A stretch of DNA of 13,288 nucleotides from DSAR01 sp034437315 (GCA_034437315.1 DAOTUC010000024.1:1-13288); one strand, 5' to 3'; positions 5,001 to 12,384 are shown, counted from the stretch's first letter. Translations and numbers: made by a program. The notes: a model not told the origin generated them from the letters alone.

Positions 5001-7454
5001 GTGAGACATACGACCCACAAGAAGATCCAAATCCTCGTCACGTCACTGACCTCGCTTCTACTCCTGTCACTGTCCCTATCGCCGGGCCTGTCGAATAGTA
5101 TATGGGGACGCGCCCAGGCACAACAGGGCGAACCGCTGGACGTCGCCATCACGCGCATCGACTACCGGGGCTTCCCCCAGGTGACAGTCGACGTCGCCGT
5201 GACCGGGCCGGACGTCTCGCCGGTGGAGCGGTTGGGCGACGACAATTTCCGTCTCTTCGAGGAAGGCAAGGAGGGCGAGCCGGTCGCCGGCGCATCCCTC
5301 ATGGTGGAGCAGAACGACGCCCAGCCGCTCGACGTGATCCTGGCCCTGGACGTCCACACCTCCGATGAGCGGCTGGCCCAGATTCAAACGGCGATGGGCG
5401 CCTTCATCAACGGGATGGGCGAGCGGGACGAGATCGCCCTGCTCACCTTCCACGACGAGGCCCAGGTAATCCAGCGTTTCACCGGCAGCCGGGAGATCCT
5501 CCAGGCGTCATTGGATGGCCTGACGGCCCAGGGAACCCGCAGCGCGCTGGACGACGCCGTCTCGGAGGCGGTCGCATTGGCCGACGCACACAGCGCGAGC
5601 CGCACCGTCATCATCCTCGTGACCGACGGCGGTAGCGAGACAGTCGCCCTCGATCAGGCCCAGGCGTCCAATGTACCCGTCTACGTCGTCGGAATCGGGG
5701 ACCAGATCACGATTGAATCTTTGAGCGACCTAGCTCGGCAGACCGGCGGGCAATTCTACGCCGCCCAGAACACCCACGAGATCGCCGACGCCTTGCAGAC
5801 CATCGTCTGGCTCCTGCGGCAGGGATACCAGGTCCGGTACTGGTCAGACATCAAGCCGGACGGCGGGACCCACGAGTTGACCGTCCGCGTCGTCACCCCC
5901 CGGGGTGTGGGAGAGGACCGGGGCCACATTGAGGCGCAAATCACCCAAATCACTGTCAGCCTGATGGGGGTCATTGAGGGACAGCCGGTGATCGGCGCGT
6001 TCCGGCTATCGACCAAGGTGAACGCGCCCGCGCCGGTGCAATCGGTGACCTATCGCCTGGACGGCGAAATCCTGGCCGAACGACGCGAGCCGCCCTACAC
6101 TTTCGCGTGGGATACGGCCGGCCTCGCCCCTGGCGACCACATCTTGACGGTTCAGGTCATCGATAGGGTGGGGAACGGGGGAAGCGACCGCGTCAGCGTC
6201 CAGGTTCCGCCGCCGCCGTCGCCCACACCACCTCCGCAACCTGCGCCAGACTGGCAACGATACACGGTGGGCTTGACCCTCCTCATTGCGCTCGGCGCTG
6301 TCGCCCTCATCACCCTGACCGCGCTCGGCGCGGCCCTGGCGTGGCAGCGCGTGCGCTACCGCCAGGTTTGCCGGGTGCGCGTCAAGAACCTGGGCAACGT
6401 ACCCAGCCGCTACCGCCTGCAGGTCCAGGAGCCATCCGGCGCGCTCCGCTTCCGTTTCGCGCTGAGCGGGCCGCTGCCATTCGCCGCCCCGCCGCCGGCC
6501 GAGATAACCCGCACGCCTGAACCGATCACCTCAGACACTCGCCGCCCCTCGTCGGTCGAGGCGGCCCCACGCCCGCGACCTAAACCACAACAACGCCCGG
6601 AACGAGCGCCATCAAGAGGAGGAGGAGGAAGAGGAGAAGGAGGAGAAGGAGGAGGAGGAGGAAGAGGAGAAGGAGGAGAAGGAGGAGAAGGAGGAGGAGG
6701 AGGAGGCGGCGGCGGCTTGAGCGGCGCTCGGGAGAAAGCGAATTGGTTGATGAACATAAGCCGCGCCGTCGCCGACACAATCGGCGCGGTGGGCGCGCTC
6801 CTGCCAAGCTCAATGGGCCGGCCGCTGAAGAATCTATCGACCCAGCTTCGCCAGCACCAGACCGCAGCCAGTCGCGCCCAAAAAGCGCCCGGCGAGTTCG
6901 TCGGTCGCGTCCAACGCATTCCCAAGCATATGTCACGGGTTCAGCCCGCCCCGACAAAACGGGCGGCGTCTCCACCCTCTCAACCCTCATCCCGGGAGCT
7001 CCCAGCGGATGGAGCGATCCAGGAAACCTATCAAACCGATCAGAAGACCGATCAACAGAGGGGCCAAGCGATAGGTCAAGAACAGGGCCAAGCGACGGGA
7101 GACGAAAGGCGGCAATCCCAACCGCCGCCAATCGCCGCCTTGGAGCAGGAGAACGGCTGGACGCGCACTCCACCGACGCCGCCGGGGGAGAGCCTGCCGC
7201 TCGACTTGCTCGTCACGCCGGTCGGGCGGCCCGCCCAGACGCAAATCTACCCGTTCACGGTCGTCGCCAAGGCGGCCCAAGCGCCGGCGGCCGAAGCGCC
7301 AGCGAAGACCATCGAAGGACAAATTGAAGTCGCGGCGGTATCCTGGTTTCATCACGCCCTCCCATTCTTCGCCCTGGCGGGCCTCGTCTTGATCGAACTG
7401 GCGCTCGTCGCTTTGATATGCGCTTCCACCTTAGCCGTTTTCACGCTGAGATGA
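5001..7454 (+). CDS. membrane-anchored VWA-domain protein with Ig-like and low-complexity regions
   Basis: Encodes 817 residues from GTG 5001, with GGAG 7 nt upstream. An N-terminal signal sequence (about 8-40, ending AQA) precedes a von Willebrand A domain (about 109-275). Metal-site residues D117, S121, T179 and D209 are visible, but the first Ser of DxSxS is His119. An Ig-like domain follows (about 325-401, VQSVTYRLDGEILAERREPP), then a proline linker and a transmembrane helix (about 419-448) with flanking Arg residues. Residues 450-780 hold a β-rich segment, a Gly/Glu/Arg repeat (about 539-573), a helical stretch, Gln-rich disorder and another β-rich segment. A second hydrophobic helix (about 785-815) ends the protein. 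The VWA domain is predicted outside and the middle region inside. Likely role: surface adhesion or scaffolding. The 11-residue Gly-rich repeat is encoded by an all-purine run. Confidence 0.85.
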   Translation: MRHTTHKKIQILVTSLTSLLLLSLSLSPGLSNSIWGRAQAQQGEPLDVAITRIDYRGFPQVTVDVAVTGPDVSPVERLGDDNFRLFEEGKEGEPVAGASLMVEQNDAQPLDVILALDVHTSDERLAQIQTAMGAFINGMGERDEIALLTFHDEAQVIQRFTGSREILQASLDGLTAQGTRSALDDAVSEAVALADAHSASRTVIILVTDGGSETVALDQAQASNVPVYVVGIGDQITIESLSDLARQTGGQFYAAQNTHEIADALQTIVWLLRQGYQVRYWSDIKPDGGTHELTVRVVTPRGVGEDRGHIEAQITQITVSLMGVIEGQPVIGAFRLSTKVNAPAPVQSVTYRLDGEILAERREPPYTFAWDTAGLAPGDHILTVQVIDRVGNGGSDRVSVQVPPPPSPTPPPQPAPDWQRYTVGLTLLIALGAVALITLTALGAALAWQRVRYRQVCRVRVKNLGNVPSRYRLQVQEPSGALRFRFALSGPLPFAAPPPAEITRTPEPITSDTRRPSSVEAAPRPRPKPQQRPERAPSRGGGGRGEGGEGGGGGRGEGGEGGEGGGGGGGGGLSGAREKANWLMNISRAVADTIGAVGALLPSSMGRPLKNLSTQLRQHQTAASRAQKAPGEFVGRVQRIPKHMSRVQPAPTKRAASPPSQPSSRELPADGAIQETYQTDQKTDQQRGQAIGQEQGQATGDERRQSQPPPIAALEQENGWTRTPPTPPGESLPLDLLVTPVGRPAQTQIYPFTVVAKAAQAPAAEAPAKTIEGQIEVAAVSWFHHALPFFALAGLVLIELALVALICASTLAVFTLR
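6614..6706 (+). repeat. 93-nt uninterrupted purine tract with 33-bp tandem repeat
   Basis: Every base from 6614 to 6706 is A or G on the plus strand. A 33-bp unit is repeated (compare GGAAGAGGAGAAGG at 6627 and at 6660) and encodes GGGGRGEGGEG twice. Homopurine tracts with partial mirror symmetry can form triplex DNA and are slippage-prone. Because the unit is 11 codons, gain or loss of whole units would keep the frame. Confidence 0.9.
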
Positions 7455-7486
7455 GTGGGAAGCGCGTAAGTTGCAAGTAGGTAAGC

Positions 7487-9991
7487 ATGCAAATATCGCA
7501 ACAACTGGAAATCATCCATCCCGACGGCAAGGTTGTGTTCTACGACCTTGACCCGCGCCGGGGCGTGGTCAACATCGGGCGCGACCCGGACAACGACATC
7601 GTCATCGACAGCCCGGTCATCGCCCCCTTCCACGTCGTGCTCGATTACCGGCAACGTCCCTGTTACGTGGTGAAGTTGAGCACCGAGCAGAACGTCGCCA
7701 TCGACGGTCAGGCGACGCCCTACAACACGCCCACCCCGCTGCCTGGATGGACGCCGCTGGAAATCGCCGACACCACGTTCATCCTGCTCGAGGAGGATAG
7801 AGGGATAGATACGCGCGAGGCGGCGGCGGAAACCCAGACGTCCGTATCGGGGATCAAGGACTTGTGGCAAAGCCTCGGCAAGATGATGCCCGGCGCGAAG
7901 AAATTCACACCGCCCCGGCAAATGGATCAGCTGAGCAAGGTCGATTTCGGCTTATCGGATGACGAGGCCCAACAGCCCGCCGGCGGCGCAAACGATGCTC
8001 GACCGGTCGCCCCAGACCGCGCCCGTTCGGCGAACCCGCCGCCCGACCAACACGACGACGTGATCGTGACCGAGCTGACGGAGCGGGAGTGGAGCGTCGA
8101 CGTAGAGGAGGCAGCAAGCACCCGGCTGACCATCGCCAACGGGGGAGATATCGTCGCCACGTTCAACATCCACGTAGAAGGCGTCAACGAGAGCTGGATT
8201 GACCTCTCGACGCCGCAGGTCAATTTGAACGAGGGAGAACGGGCCGGGGCGACGATCGCCATCACGCCGCCCCGCTCGCCCTCCAGTCGCGCCGGTGTTT
8301 ATCCGATCACGATCGTCGTGACCTCGCCCAACCACCCGGAACGGGCCAGCCGGATGGGCGCGCTCCTGACGATCAACCCTTACTACGAGTTTTCCATCGG
8401 CGAGCTCTCGCCCAAGCAACAGACCGTCTCCTGGAGCAAGCAGACCGGGCGAGTGACGCTGCCGATCACCAACCGAGGGAACAGCCACGCCCTGTTCCGC
8501 ATTGAGGCGCACGACGACGAGCAAGCGTGCAGTTTCGAGATCGATGTGCCGGGCGAATCGACCAGCCTGGTGCGCCAGGCGGAGATGCGCCTCCCGCCCG
8601 CGCGGACCATCGCCGTCCCCATCTCCATCACGCCCATATCCCACCAACTGGCGGCGATGAGCCCTCACTTCTACGCCTTCAACGTCACCGCCAGCCTGTT
8701 GGAAGGGGATGAAAACTCGCGCGCCGTAATGGGGCAATTGTGGAGCAAGCCCCTCATCGGACCGCTGCGTATGCTTTTCCTGATTCTCCTCCTGGCGATC
8801 AGCGTCGTACTCATCTTCCAACCGCGCATCCACTACTTCCGGATCGAGCCGGAGACTGGCATCATCCGCGCCGGCGACACCGTGCGCTTGCAATGGCGCG
8901 TCTCAGCCTTCGCCACCGACCTGGAGATCGACGGGTACGATGGCCAGATCGAAGGCCCCTCGGGGATGGTCACCCATACCCCTAGCGAAAACGTCGCCAC
9001 GTACCAATTGAAAGCAGACAATTGGCTATCCCGGCTTCTCCCCCAGTGGTTGAGCAAATCGCGCTCACAGACGGTGATCGTGATCCCCAGAGACCCACGC
9101 ATCGAGACGTTCGCCGCCAGCAAGAAGGAGATCGTCAAAGGAGAGCGCATCACGCTGCACTGGTCGGTCAGCGGCGCCGACCAGGTCGTGTTCACCGCCA
9201 ACAGCGTCGCCGAGGTCATCCCGCCGGATGAATACATCGGGCAACGGGAGCTCACACCGGAGTCGAACGCCATTTATATCCTGGAGGCCAGCAACGCTTC
9301 CGGCATCGACCTGCAGAGTATGATGGTGCGCGTCATCCCCCCCACCCTGGTGATTGAGCGCTTCGACGTGCAGCCGACCCGGATCGCCCCCGGGGAGACA
9401 GTGTCGCTCACCTGGTCGGTGCTGGGCGCGACGTCGGTCAAGATCGCCCCGCTGGGCGACGAGTACCCTCCCCAGGGGAGCACGATCTACGCGCCGGAAA
9501 AGACGATGGACCTCATCTTGAGCGCTGCCAAGGGAGAGACCGAGGTGCGGACGCTGCAAAACGTCATCGTCGAATCGACCCCCGGCGCCAGTGGTGAAAT
9601 CAAGGATGAAGATGAGGATGAAGATGAAGATGAGGAAAGCAGGCCGGAGATCGAATATTTCACCGTCACTCCGCGCGAGATGGTCAAGGATGAAAACAAC
9701 GAAACGCGCCTCGCCTGGTCCATCGCCGGAGAGACGAGCAGCATCGAGATCACCAGCCCCGACCACGAGACGCTATCCAACCTGGCGGCTCAGGGGGATG
9801 TCACGATTGCGGTCAACCAATCGACGACCTTCACCCTGATCGCCCGCAACGGCGAGCAACGGGTCAGCCGTTCGGTCGAGGTCACGGTGCAGGAACCGAC
9901 GTCCACCCTGACCGCGACGCCCACCCTCACGCCGACGCTCGAAACGACCCCCGAAGCGACGCCGGGCAACGGAGACGGAGACGGCGGATGA
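7487..9991 (+). CDS. FHA-Ig-TM-Ig multidomain membrane protein
   Basis: Encodes 834 residues from ATG 7487, 32 nt after the VWA gene, with AGG about 7 nt upstream. An FHA fold covers about 10-102 (VVNIGRDPDNDIVIDS, then IAPFHVVL); G31-R32 and H49 are kept but the usual Ser of SxxH is Ala. A disordered linker (105-190) is followed by two Ig-like units (about 192-298 and 300-405) that resemble the single unit of the 277-residue protein. One transmembrane helix (about 427-445) follows a Lys/Arg-flanked segment, placing the FHA inside. Four more Ig-like units lie outside (about 447-533, 537-617, 621-697, 720-802), several with the signature (L/A)xWSVxGA. An acidic Asp-Glu run separates the last two. 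The tail is Thr/Pro-rich and ends GNGDGDGG. A role in linking a cytoplasmic state to an extracellular stalk is inferred. Confidence 0.85.
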   Translation: MQISQQLEIIHPDGKVVFYDLDPRRGVVNIGRDPDNDIVIDSPVIAPFHVVLDYRQRPCYVVKLSTEQNVAIDGQATPYNTPTPLPGWTPLEIADTTFILLEEDRGIDTREAAAETQTSVSGIKDLWQSLGKMMPGAKKFTPPRQMDQLSKVDFGLSDDEAQQPAGGANDARPVAPDRARSANPPPDQHDDVIVTELTEREWSVDVEEAASTRLTIANGGDIVATFNIHVEGVNESWIDLSTPQVNLNEGERAGATIAITPPRSPSSRAGVYPITIVVTSPNHPERASRMGALLTINPYYEFSIGELSPKQQTVSWSKQTGRVTLPITNRGNSHALFRIEAHDDEQACSFEIDVPGESTSLVRQAEMRLPPARTIAVPISITPISHQLAAMSPHFYAFNVTASLLEGDENSRAVMGQLWSKPLIGPLRMLFLILLLAISVVLIFQPRIHYFRIEPETGIIRAGDTVRLQWRVSAFATDLEIDGYDGQIEGPSGMVTHTPSENVATYQLKADNWLSRLLPQWLSKSRSQTVIVIPRDPRIETFAASKKEIVKGERITLHWSVSGADQVVFTANSVAEVIPPDEYIGQRELTPESNAIYILEASNASGIDLQSMMVRVIPPTLVIERFDVQPTRIAPGETVSLTWSVLGATSVKIAPLGDEYPPQGSTIYAPEKTMDLILSAAKGETEVRTLQNVIVESTPGASGEIKDEDEDEDEDEESRPEIEYFTVTPREMVKDENNETRLAWSIAGETSSIEITSPDHETLSNLAAQGDVTIAVNQSTTFTLIARNGEQRVSRSVEVTVQEPTSTLTATPTLTPTLETTPEATPGNGDGDGG
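9605..9634 (+). repeat. GATGAR hexanucleotide repeat x5
   Basis: Five consecutive GATGAA or GATGAG units encode the alternating Asp-Glu run (about residues 707-716) of the FHA-Ig-TM-Ig protein. The 6-bp unit keeps the frame if the copy number changes, so it would alter the linker length between two Ig-like domains rather than switch the gene off. Confidence 0.85.
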
Positions 9992-11238
9992 AAGGACAGA
10001 AACGCGCGCTATTGATCGGGCTGACGCTCACGCTATTGCTGGTCGCCGCCTGCGGACGAAGGCCGAGCGGCCCGACGTGCCCCATCCAAATCGGCGTCAT
10101 CACGTCGCAGACGGGACGTCACGCCGAAGGCGGCCTGGAGAGCCTGCGGGGTTACGCGCTGGCGATGGAAGAGATCAACGCCAGCGGAGGCGTCTTGGGC
10201 TGCCCAGTGGAATTGATCGTCAAGGACGACCGTTCGCTCCCCTATCAAGCCCAACTGGCGGTGAAGGAACTGGTCAATCAGGATCAGGTCAGCATCATCA
10301 GCGGCGCTTATTCCAGCGCGGCGACGATGCCGGCCGCCGGCGTGGCCAACGCCTACCAGATCCCCTTCCTGGCGCCCACCGCATCCAGCGACCTGATCAC
10401 CGCCCAGGGCTACGAGTGGGTCTTTCGCCTCATCGCGCCCGCCAGCGGATACGCCAACACAGCGCTCGACTTCGTCCAGACGATCCGCGACGAGCTGGAC
10501 ATCGACAGACTGGCCGTAATTTATGACGACTCTCTCTATGGGGAAAGCGCCGCCGTGGCCGTGGCGATGGGCGCGATCGAACGAAATCTGGACATCGCGG
10601 CTTACGAGGAATACAACCCGGGGACAGTCAATTACCAGGCGCTATTGGAACGGGTCAAAGCCGCCGATCCTGACGCGATCTACTTCGCCTCTTACCTGAA
10701 CGAAGCGATCCAGCTGTTACAACACAGCGAGGCGGTCGACCTGAATCCCAAGGTGTACGTGGGACACGCCGGGGGGTTCATCATGCTGGAATTCTTGCAA
10801 GCGAGCGAACACGCCGAATACGTCATCGGCGCTGCGCAATGGGCCAAGGACGTCAAGTGGGAGGACGAGCGCGGCCAGACGGCGGCGGAATTCGCCGAAC
10901 GATTCGTCAACCGGTACGGCGTCGAACCGAGCATGCGCAGCGCCCAGACCTACACGACTCTCTACGTCATCAAGGACGCCATCGAGCGAGCAGGGACGAG
11001 TGAGAGCCTGGACTGGAGCGACGTCCAGAGCGTCCGCTTGGCCATCCGCGACGCCCTGCGCGAAACTGATCTGGAGAAGACGATCTTCGGCCCGGTCAAT
11101 TTCAATCAAGAGGGGGAAAACGATCATCCGGTGGTGCTGGTCCAGGTCATCGACGGCCAATTCGTGACCGTGTATCCAGAAGCGTACCGGGCCGCCAATC
11201 CCATCGTCCCGGCGCCGGATTGGTCGGCGCGACCATAG
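9988..11238 (+). CDS. substrate-binding lipoprotein, branched-chain-amino-acid (LivK) type
   Basis: Encodes 416 residues. A lipoprotein signal (MKGQKRALLIGLTLTLLLVA, then AC) has its lipidation Cys at position 22. The rest is a type I periplasmic-binding fold: IQIGVITSQTGRHAEGG (33-49), LRGYALAMEEINASGGVLG (53-71), then VSIISGAYSSAATMPAAGVA (101-120) and FLAPTASSDLIT (127-138), typical of LivK-like proteins. The second lobe contains DRLAVIYDDSLYGESAAVAV (173-192) and ADPDAIYFASY. It should bind a small ligand, classically an amino acid or amide, at the outer face of the membrane. The ATG overlaps the previous stop by 4 nt (ATGA), so it is translationally coupled to the FHA-Ig-TM-Ig gene. No transporter permease or ATPase gene is present in the window, so a sensing role is possible. 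The family call is secure. Confidence 0.92.
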   Translation: MKGQKRALLIGLTLTLLLVAACGRRPSGPTCPIQIGVITSQTGRHAEGGLESLRGYALAMEEINASGGVLGCPVELIVKDDRSLPYQAQLAVKELVNQDQVSIISGAYSSAATMPAAGVANAYQIPFLAPTASSDLITAQGYEWVFRLIAPASGYANTALDFVQTIRDELDIDRLAVIYDDSLYGESAAVAVAMGAIERNLDIAAYEEYNPGTVNYQALLERVKAADPDAIYFASYLNEAIQLLQHSEAVDLNPKVYVGHAGGFIMLEFLQASEHAEYVIGAAQWAKDVKWEDERGQTAAEFAERFVNRYGVEPSMRSAQTYTTLYVIKDAIERAGTSESLDWSDVQSVRLAIRDALRETDLEKTIFGPVNFNQEGENDHPVVLVQVIDGQFVTVYPEAYRAANPIVPAPDWSARP

Positions 11239-11303
11239 CGCCTAGACGAACCCAAAAAGGCAGTTTTGCTAAAGTCACCCCTCACAATCACAGAGATCCT
11301 TTC

Positions 11304-11819
11304 TCAGCGCCCGCCTGGCCGAAACCCATCCAACATACTACGCGGCGGAAAGGTGATCGCTCGCGGCGGGCAGACGTTGGCGCACGAACTGCATCCCACC
11401 TGACACTTGAACGGTTCCACGACTTGAACCTTGCCATCCGATGTCTCCTCGTAAACGCCGAACGAGCAGAATTCCAGGCACGCGCCGCAACCGTCGCACA
11501 GCTCCTCGGCCAGCGTAGGGAACCAGGGAATGTGTTCCCGTGGGCGCCCGCGCCACGTACCGTAATCCGCTGCTTGAGGTTGGCAACCGCACATACGCTG
11601 CTCGACGTGTTTGCGATACTCACGCAGCAGGGCCTGGGCGAAGTCGTCCTCCGCCGGTTTGGGGATGTAATTACGTCGTTGGCGCGCTTGCTCGACCAGT
11701 TCTTCCCCTATGTCGGGATCGTTGGGATGTCGACCCTGCTCGTACAGTTCGTCGAACATCTCGTCCAGCCCCTGGATCGCCGCCGGTCGCCGGCCTACCA
11801 ATATTTGACGATGTCCCAT
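11304..11819 (-). CDS. 4Fe-4S dicluster ferredoxin-type protein
   Basis: Encodes 171 residues. ATG 11819 is preferred over an upstream in-frame GTG (11846) because GAGG sits just before it and the extra codons overlap a hairpin. The C-terminal domain carries two [4Fe-4S] motifs: C108-x2-C-x2-C-x3-C118 (CDGCGACLEFC), and C139-x3-C-x2-C-x3-C150-P (CQVGCSSCANVCPP). The first 100 residues form a mostly helical region (LDEMFDELYEQG, ALLREYRKHVEQ) that I cannot assign, ending with an extra C77-G-C79 pair. It is the last gene of the minus-strand operon that starts with aldehyde:ferredoxin oxidoreductase. It is therefore the obvious electron carrier or docking subunit for that enzyme, by inference from context. 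The soluble protein is probably cytoplasmic. Confidence 0.88.
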   Translation of the reverse strand: MGHRQILVGRRPAAIQGLDEMFDELYEQGRHPNDPDIGEELVEQARQRRNYIPKPAEDDFAQALLREYRKHVEQRMCGCQPQAADYGTWRGRPREHIPWFPTLAEELCDGCGACLEFCSFGVYEETSDGKVQVVEPFKCQVGCSSCANVCPPRAITFPPRSMLDGFRPGGR

Positions 11820-11837
11820 TGATTCCTCACTTTTGTG

Positions 11838-11879
11838 TCTTCCCACCGGGAAGAGGCGTCTTTCTACCTACGAAAGACG
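11838..11879 (-). other. two adjacent hairpins in the leader of the ferredoxin gene
   Basis: CGTCTTTC (11857-11864) pairs with GAAAGACG (11872-11879) across a 7-nt loop. TCTTCCC (11838-11844) pairs with GGGAAGA (11848-11854) across a 3-nt loop. Both are perfect and fill most of the 74-nt gap between the preceding gene's stop and the ferredoxin start. No T-run follows on the minus strand, so a simple terminator is unlikely. An RNA-processing or differential-stability element within the operon is possible. Confidence 0.55.
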
Positions 11880-11893
11880 GCGTCCTCCGCTCA

Positions 11894-12157
11894 TCAGTCG
11901 CCTTCAAAGTAGTAAAGCGATGGAATCTCCTCGAAGGCCGCCCGGAGCGCTGCTTTAAGCCGGTCATAGGCCCACACCGCCTCCACGTCGCGCAGGTGCG
12001 GGTCGTCCAACAGATACTTGACCAGCCGGTGGGCGTTGACGCCGCCGCCTACGTCCTCTCCTTCCTGGAGCAACGCCTGGACGGCGTCCTCGACGAAGGC
12101 CGGCGTCAGCCGCGCTTGAACCTCCTCAACTTGCTGTCCCAACTCTTTGTAACGCAT
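11894..12157 (-). CDS. small helical protein of the oxidoreductase operon, unknown function
   Basis: Encodes 87 residues beginning MRYKELGQQVEEVQARLTPA and ending SLYYFEGD. ATG 12157 is chosen because AAGGA lies 9 nt upstream. A GTG at 12163 is also possible and would overlap the preceding stop by 4 nt (GTGA). I do not recognise the family. The sequence looks mostly α-helical, with VEDAVQALLQEGED, AHRLVKYLLDD and a charged DRLKAALRAAF stretch. There are no Cys residues, signal or membrane segment, so it is unlikely to carry a cofactor through thiols. It sits between the 64-residue gene and the ferredoxin gene in one transcription unit. Its role is probably assembly or partner binding for the tungstoenzyme; that is inference only. 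Confidence 0.7.
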   Translation of the reverse strand: MRYKELGQQVEEVQARLTPAFVEDAVQALLQEGEDVGGGVNAHRLVKYLLDDPHLRDVEAVWAYDRLKAALRAAFEEIPSLYYFEGD

Positions 12158-12159
12158 AC

Positions 12160-12354
12160 TCACACTTCCTTCCCCTCGTCACCGCGCCACGGCTCGGCGA
12201 GTTCCAGCCAGTATCCCCCATATCCGCCGATGTGGAAACGTAATTTCTGTACGTCGAGATCCTGTTTATCCAACAGATCGCGCGAGACGTAGGCGCTTAG
12301 ATCGTCATCAATCGTGAAACGAACGTAATCCTCTGGATTGTCGGGCTCTGCCAT
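12160..12354 (-). CDS. small protein of the oxidoreductase operon, unknown function
   Basis: Encodes 64 residues beginning MAEPDNPEDYVRFTIDDDLS and containing HIGGYGGYWLELAEPW. I do not recognise the family. It is acidic, with likely β-strands (YVRFTIDDD, KLRFHIGGYGGYWLEL) and no Cys, signal or membrane segment. The ribosome binding site before ATG 12354 is weak, so it may depend on coupling to the 35-residue gene 30 nt upstream. Its stop overlaps or abuts the start of the next small gene, which argues that it is a real member of the operon. The Gly/Tyr/Trp-rich segment is the most distinctive feature. Function is unknown. Confidence 0.65.
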   Translation of the reverse strand: MAEPDNPEDYVRFTIDDDLSAYVSRDLLDKQDLDVQKLRFHIGGYGGYWLELAEPWRGDEGKEV

Positions 12355-12384
12355 CCGACCGGATGGGCCTTTGAAAAAGTGTCA

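Noticed and set aside
6614..6750. Possible frameshift at the purine tract of the VWA gene, because another plus-strand frame (6743-7327) is open after it
   Set aside because: The original frame continues into a plausible β-rich segment and a C-terminal hydrophobic helix, while the alternative frame is Arg/Ser-rich with no such features.
6580..7173. 197-residue minus-strand frame with a long poly-Leu stretch
   Set aside because: The Leu run is only the complement of the purine tract encoding the Gly/Glu repeat; it is not a membrane protein.
7952..8893. 313-residue minus-strand frame across the FHA-Ig-TM-Ig gene
   Set aside because: It is antisense to a protein with clear FHA, Ig-like and transmembrane segments, and has no motifs.
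11239..11303. Bidirectional terminator between the convergent lipoprotein and ferredoxin genes
   Set aside because: No stem of useful length followed by a T-run could be found in these 65 nt.
11540..12292. 250-residue plus-strand frame across the ferredoxin and small genes
   Set aside because: The minus-strand ferredoxin Cys motifs, the ribosome binding site and the chain of overlaps define the real coding strand here.
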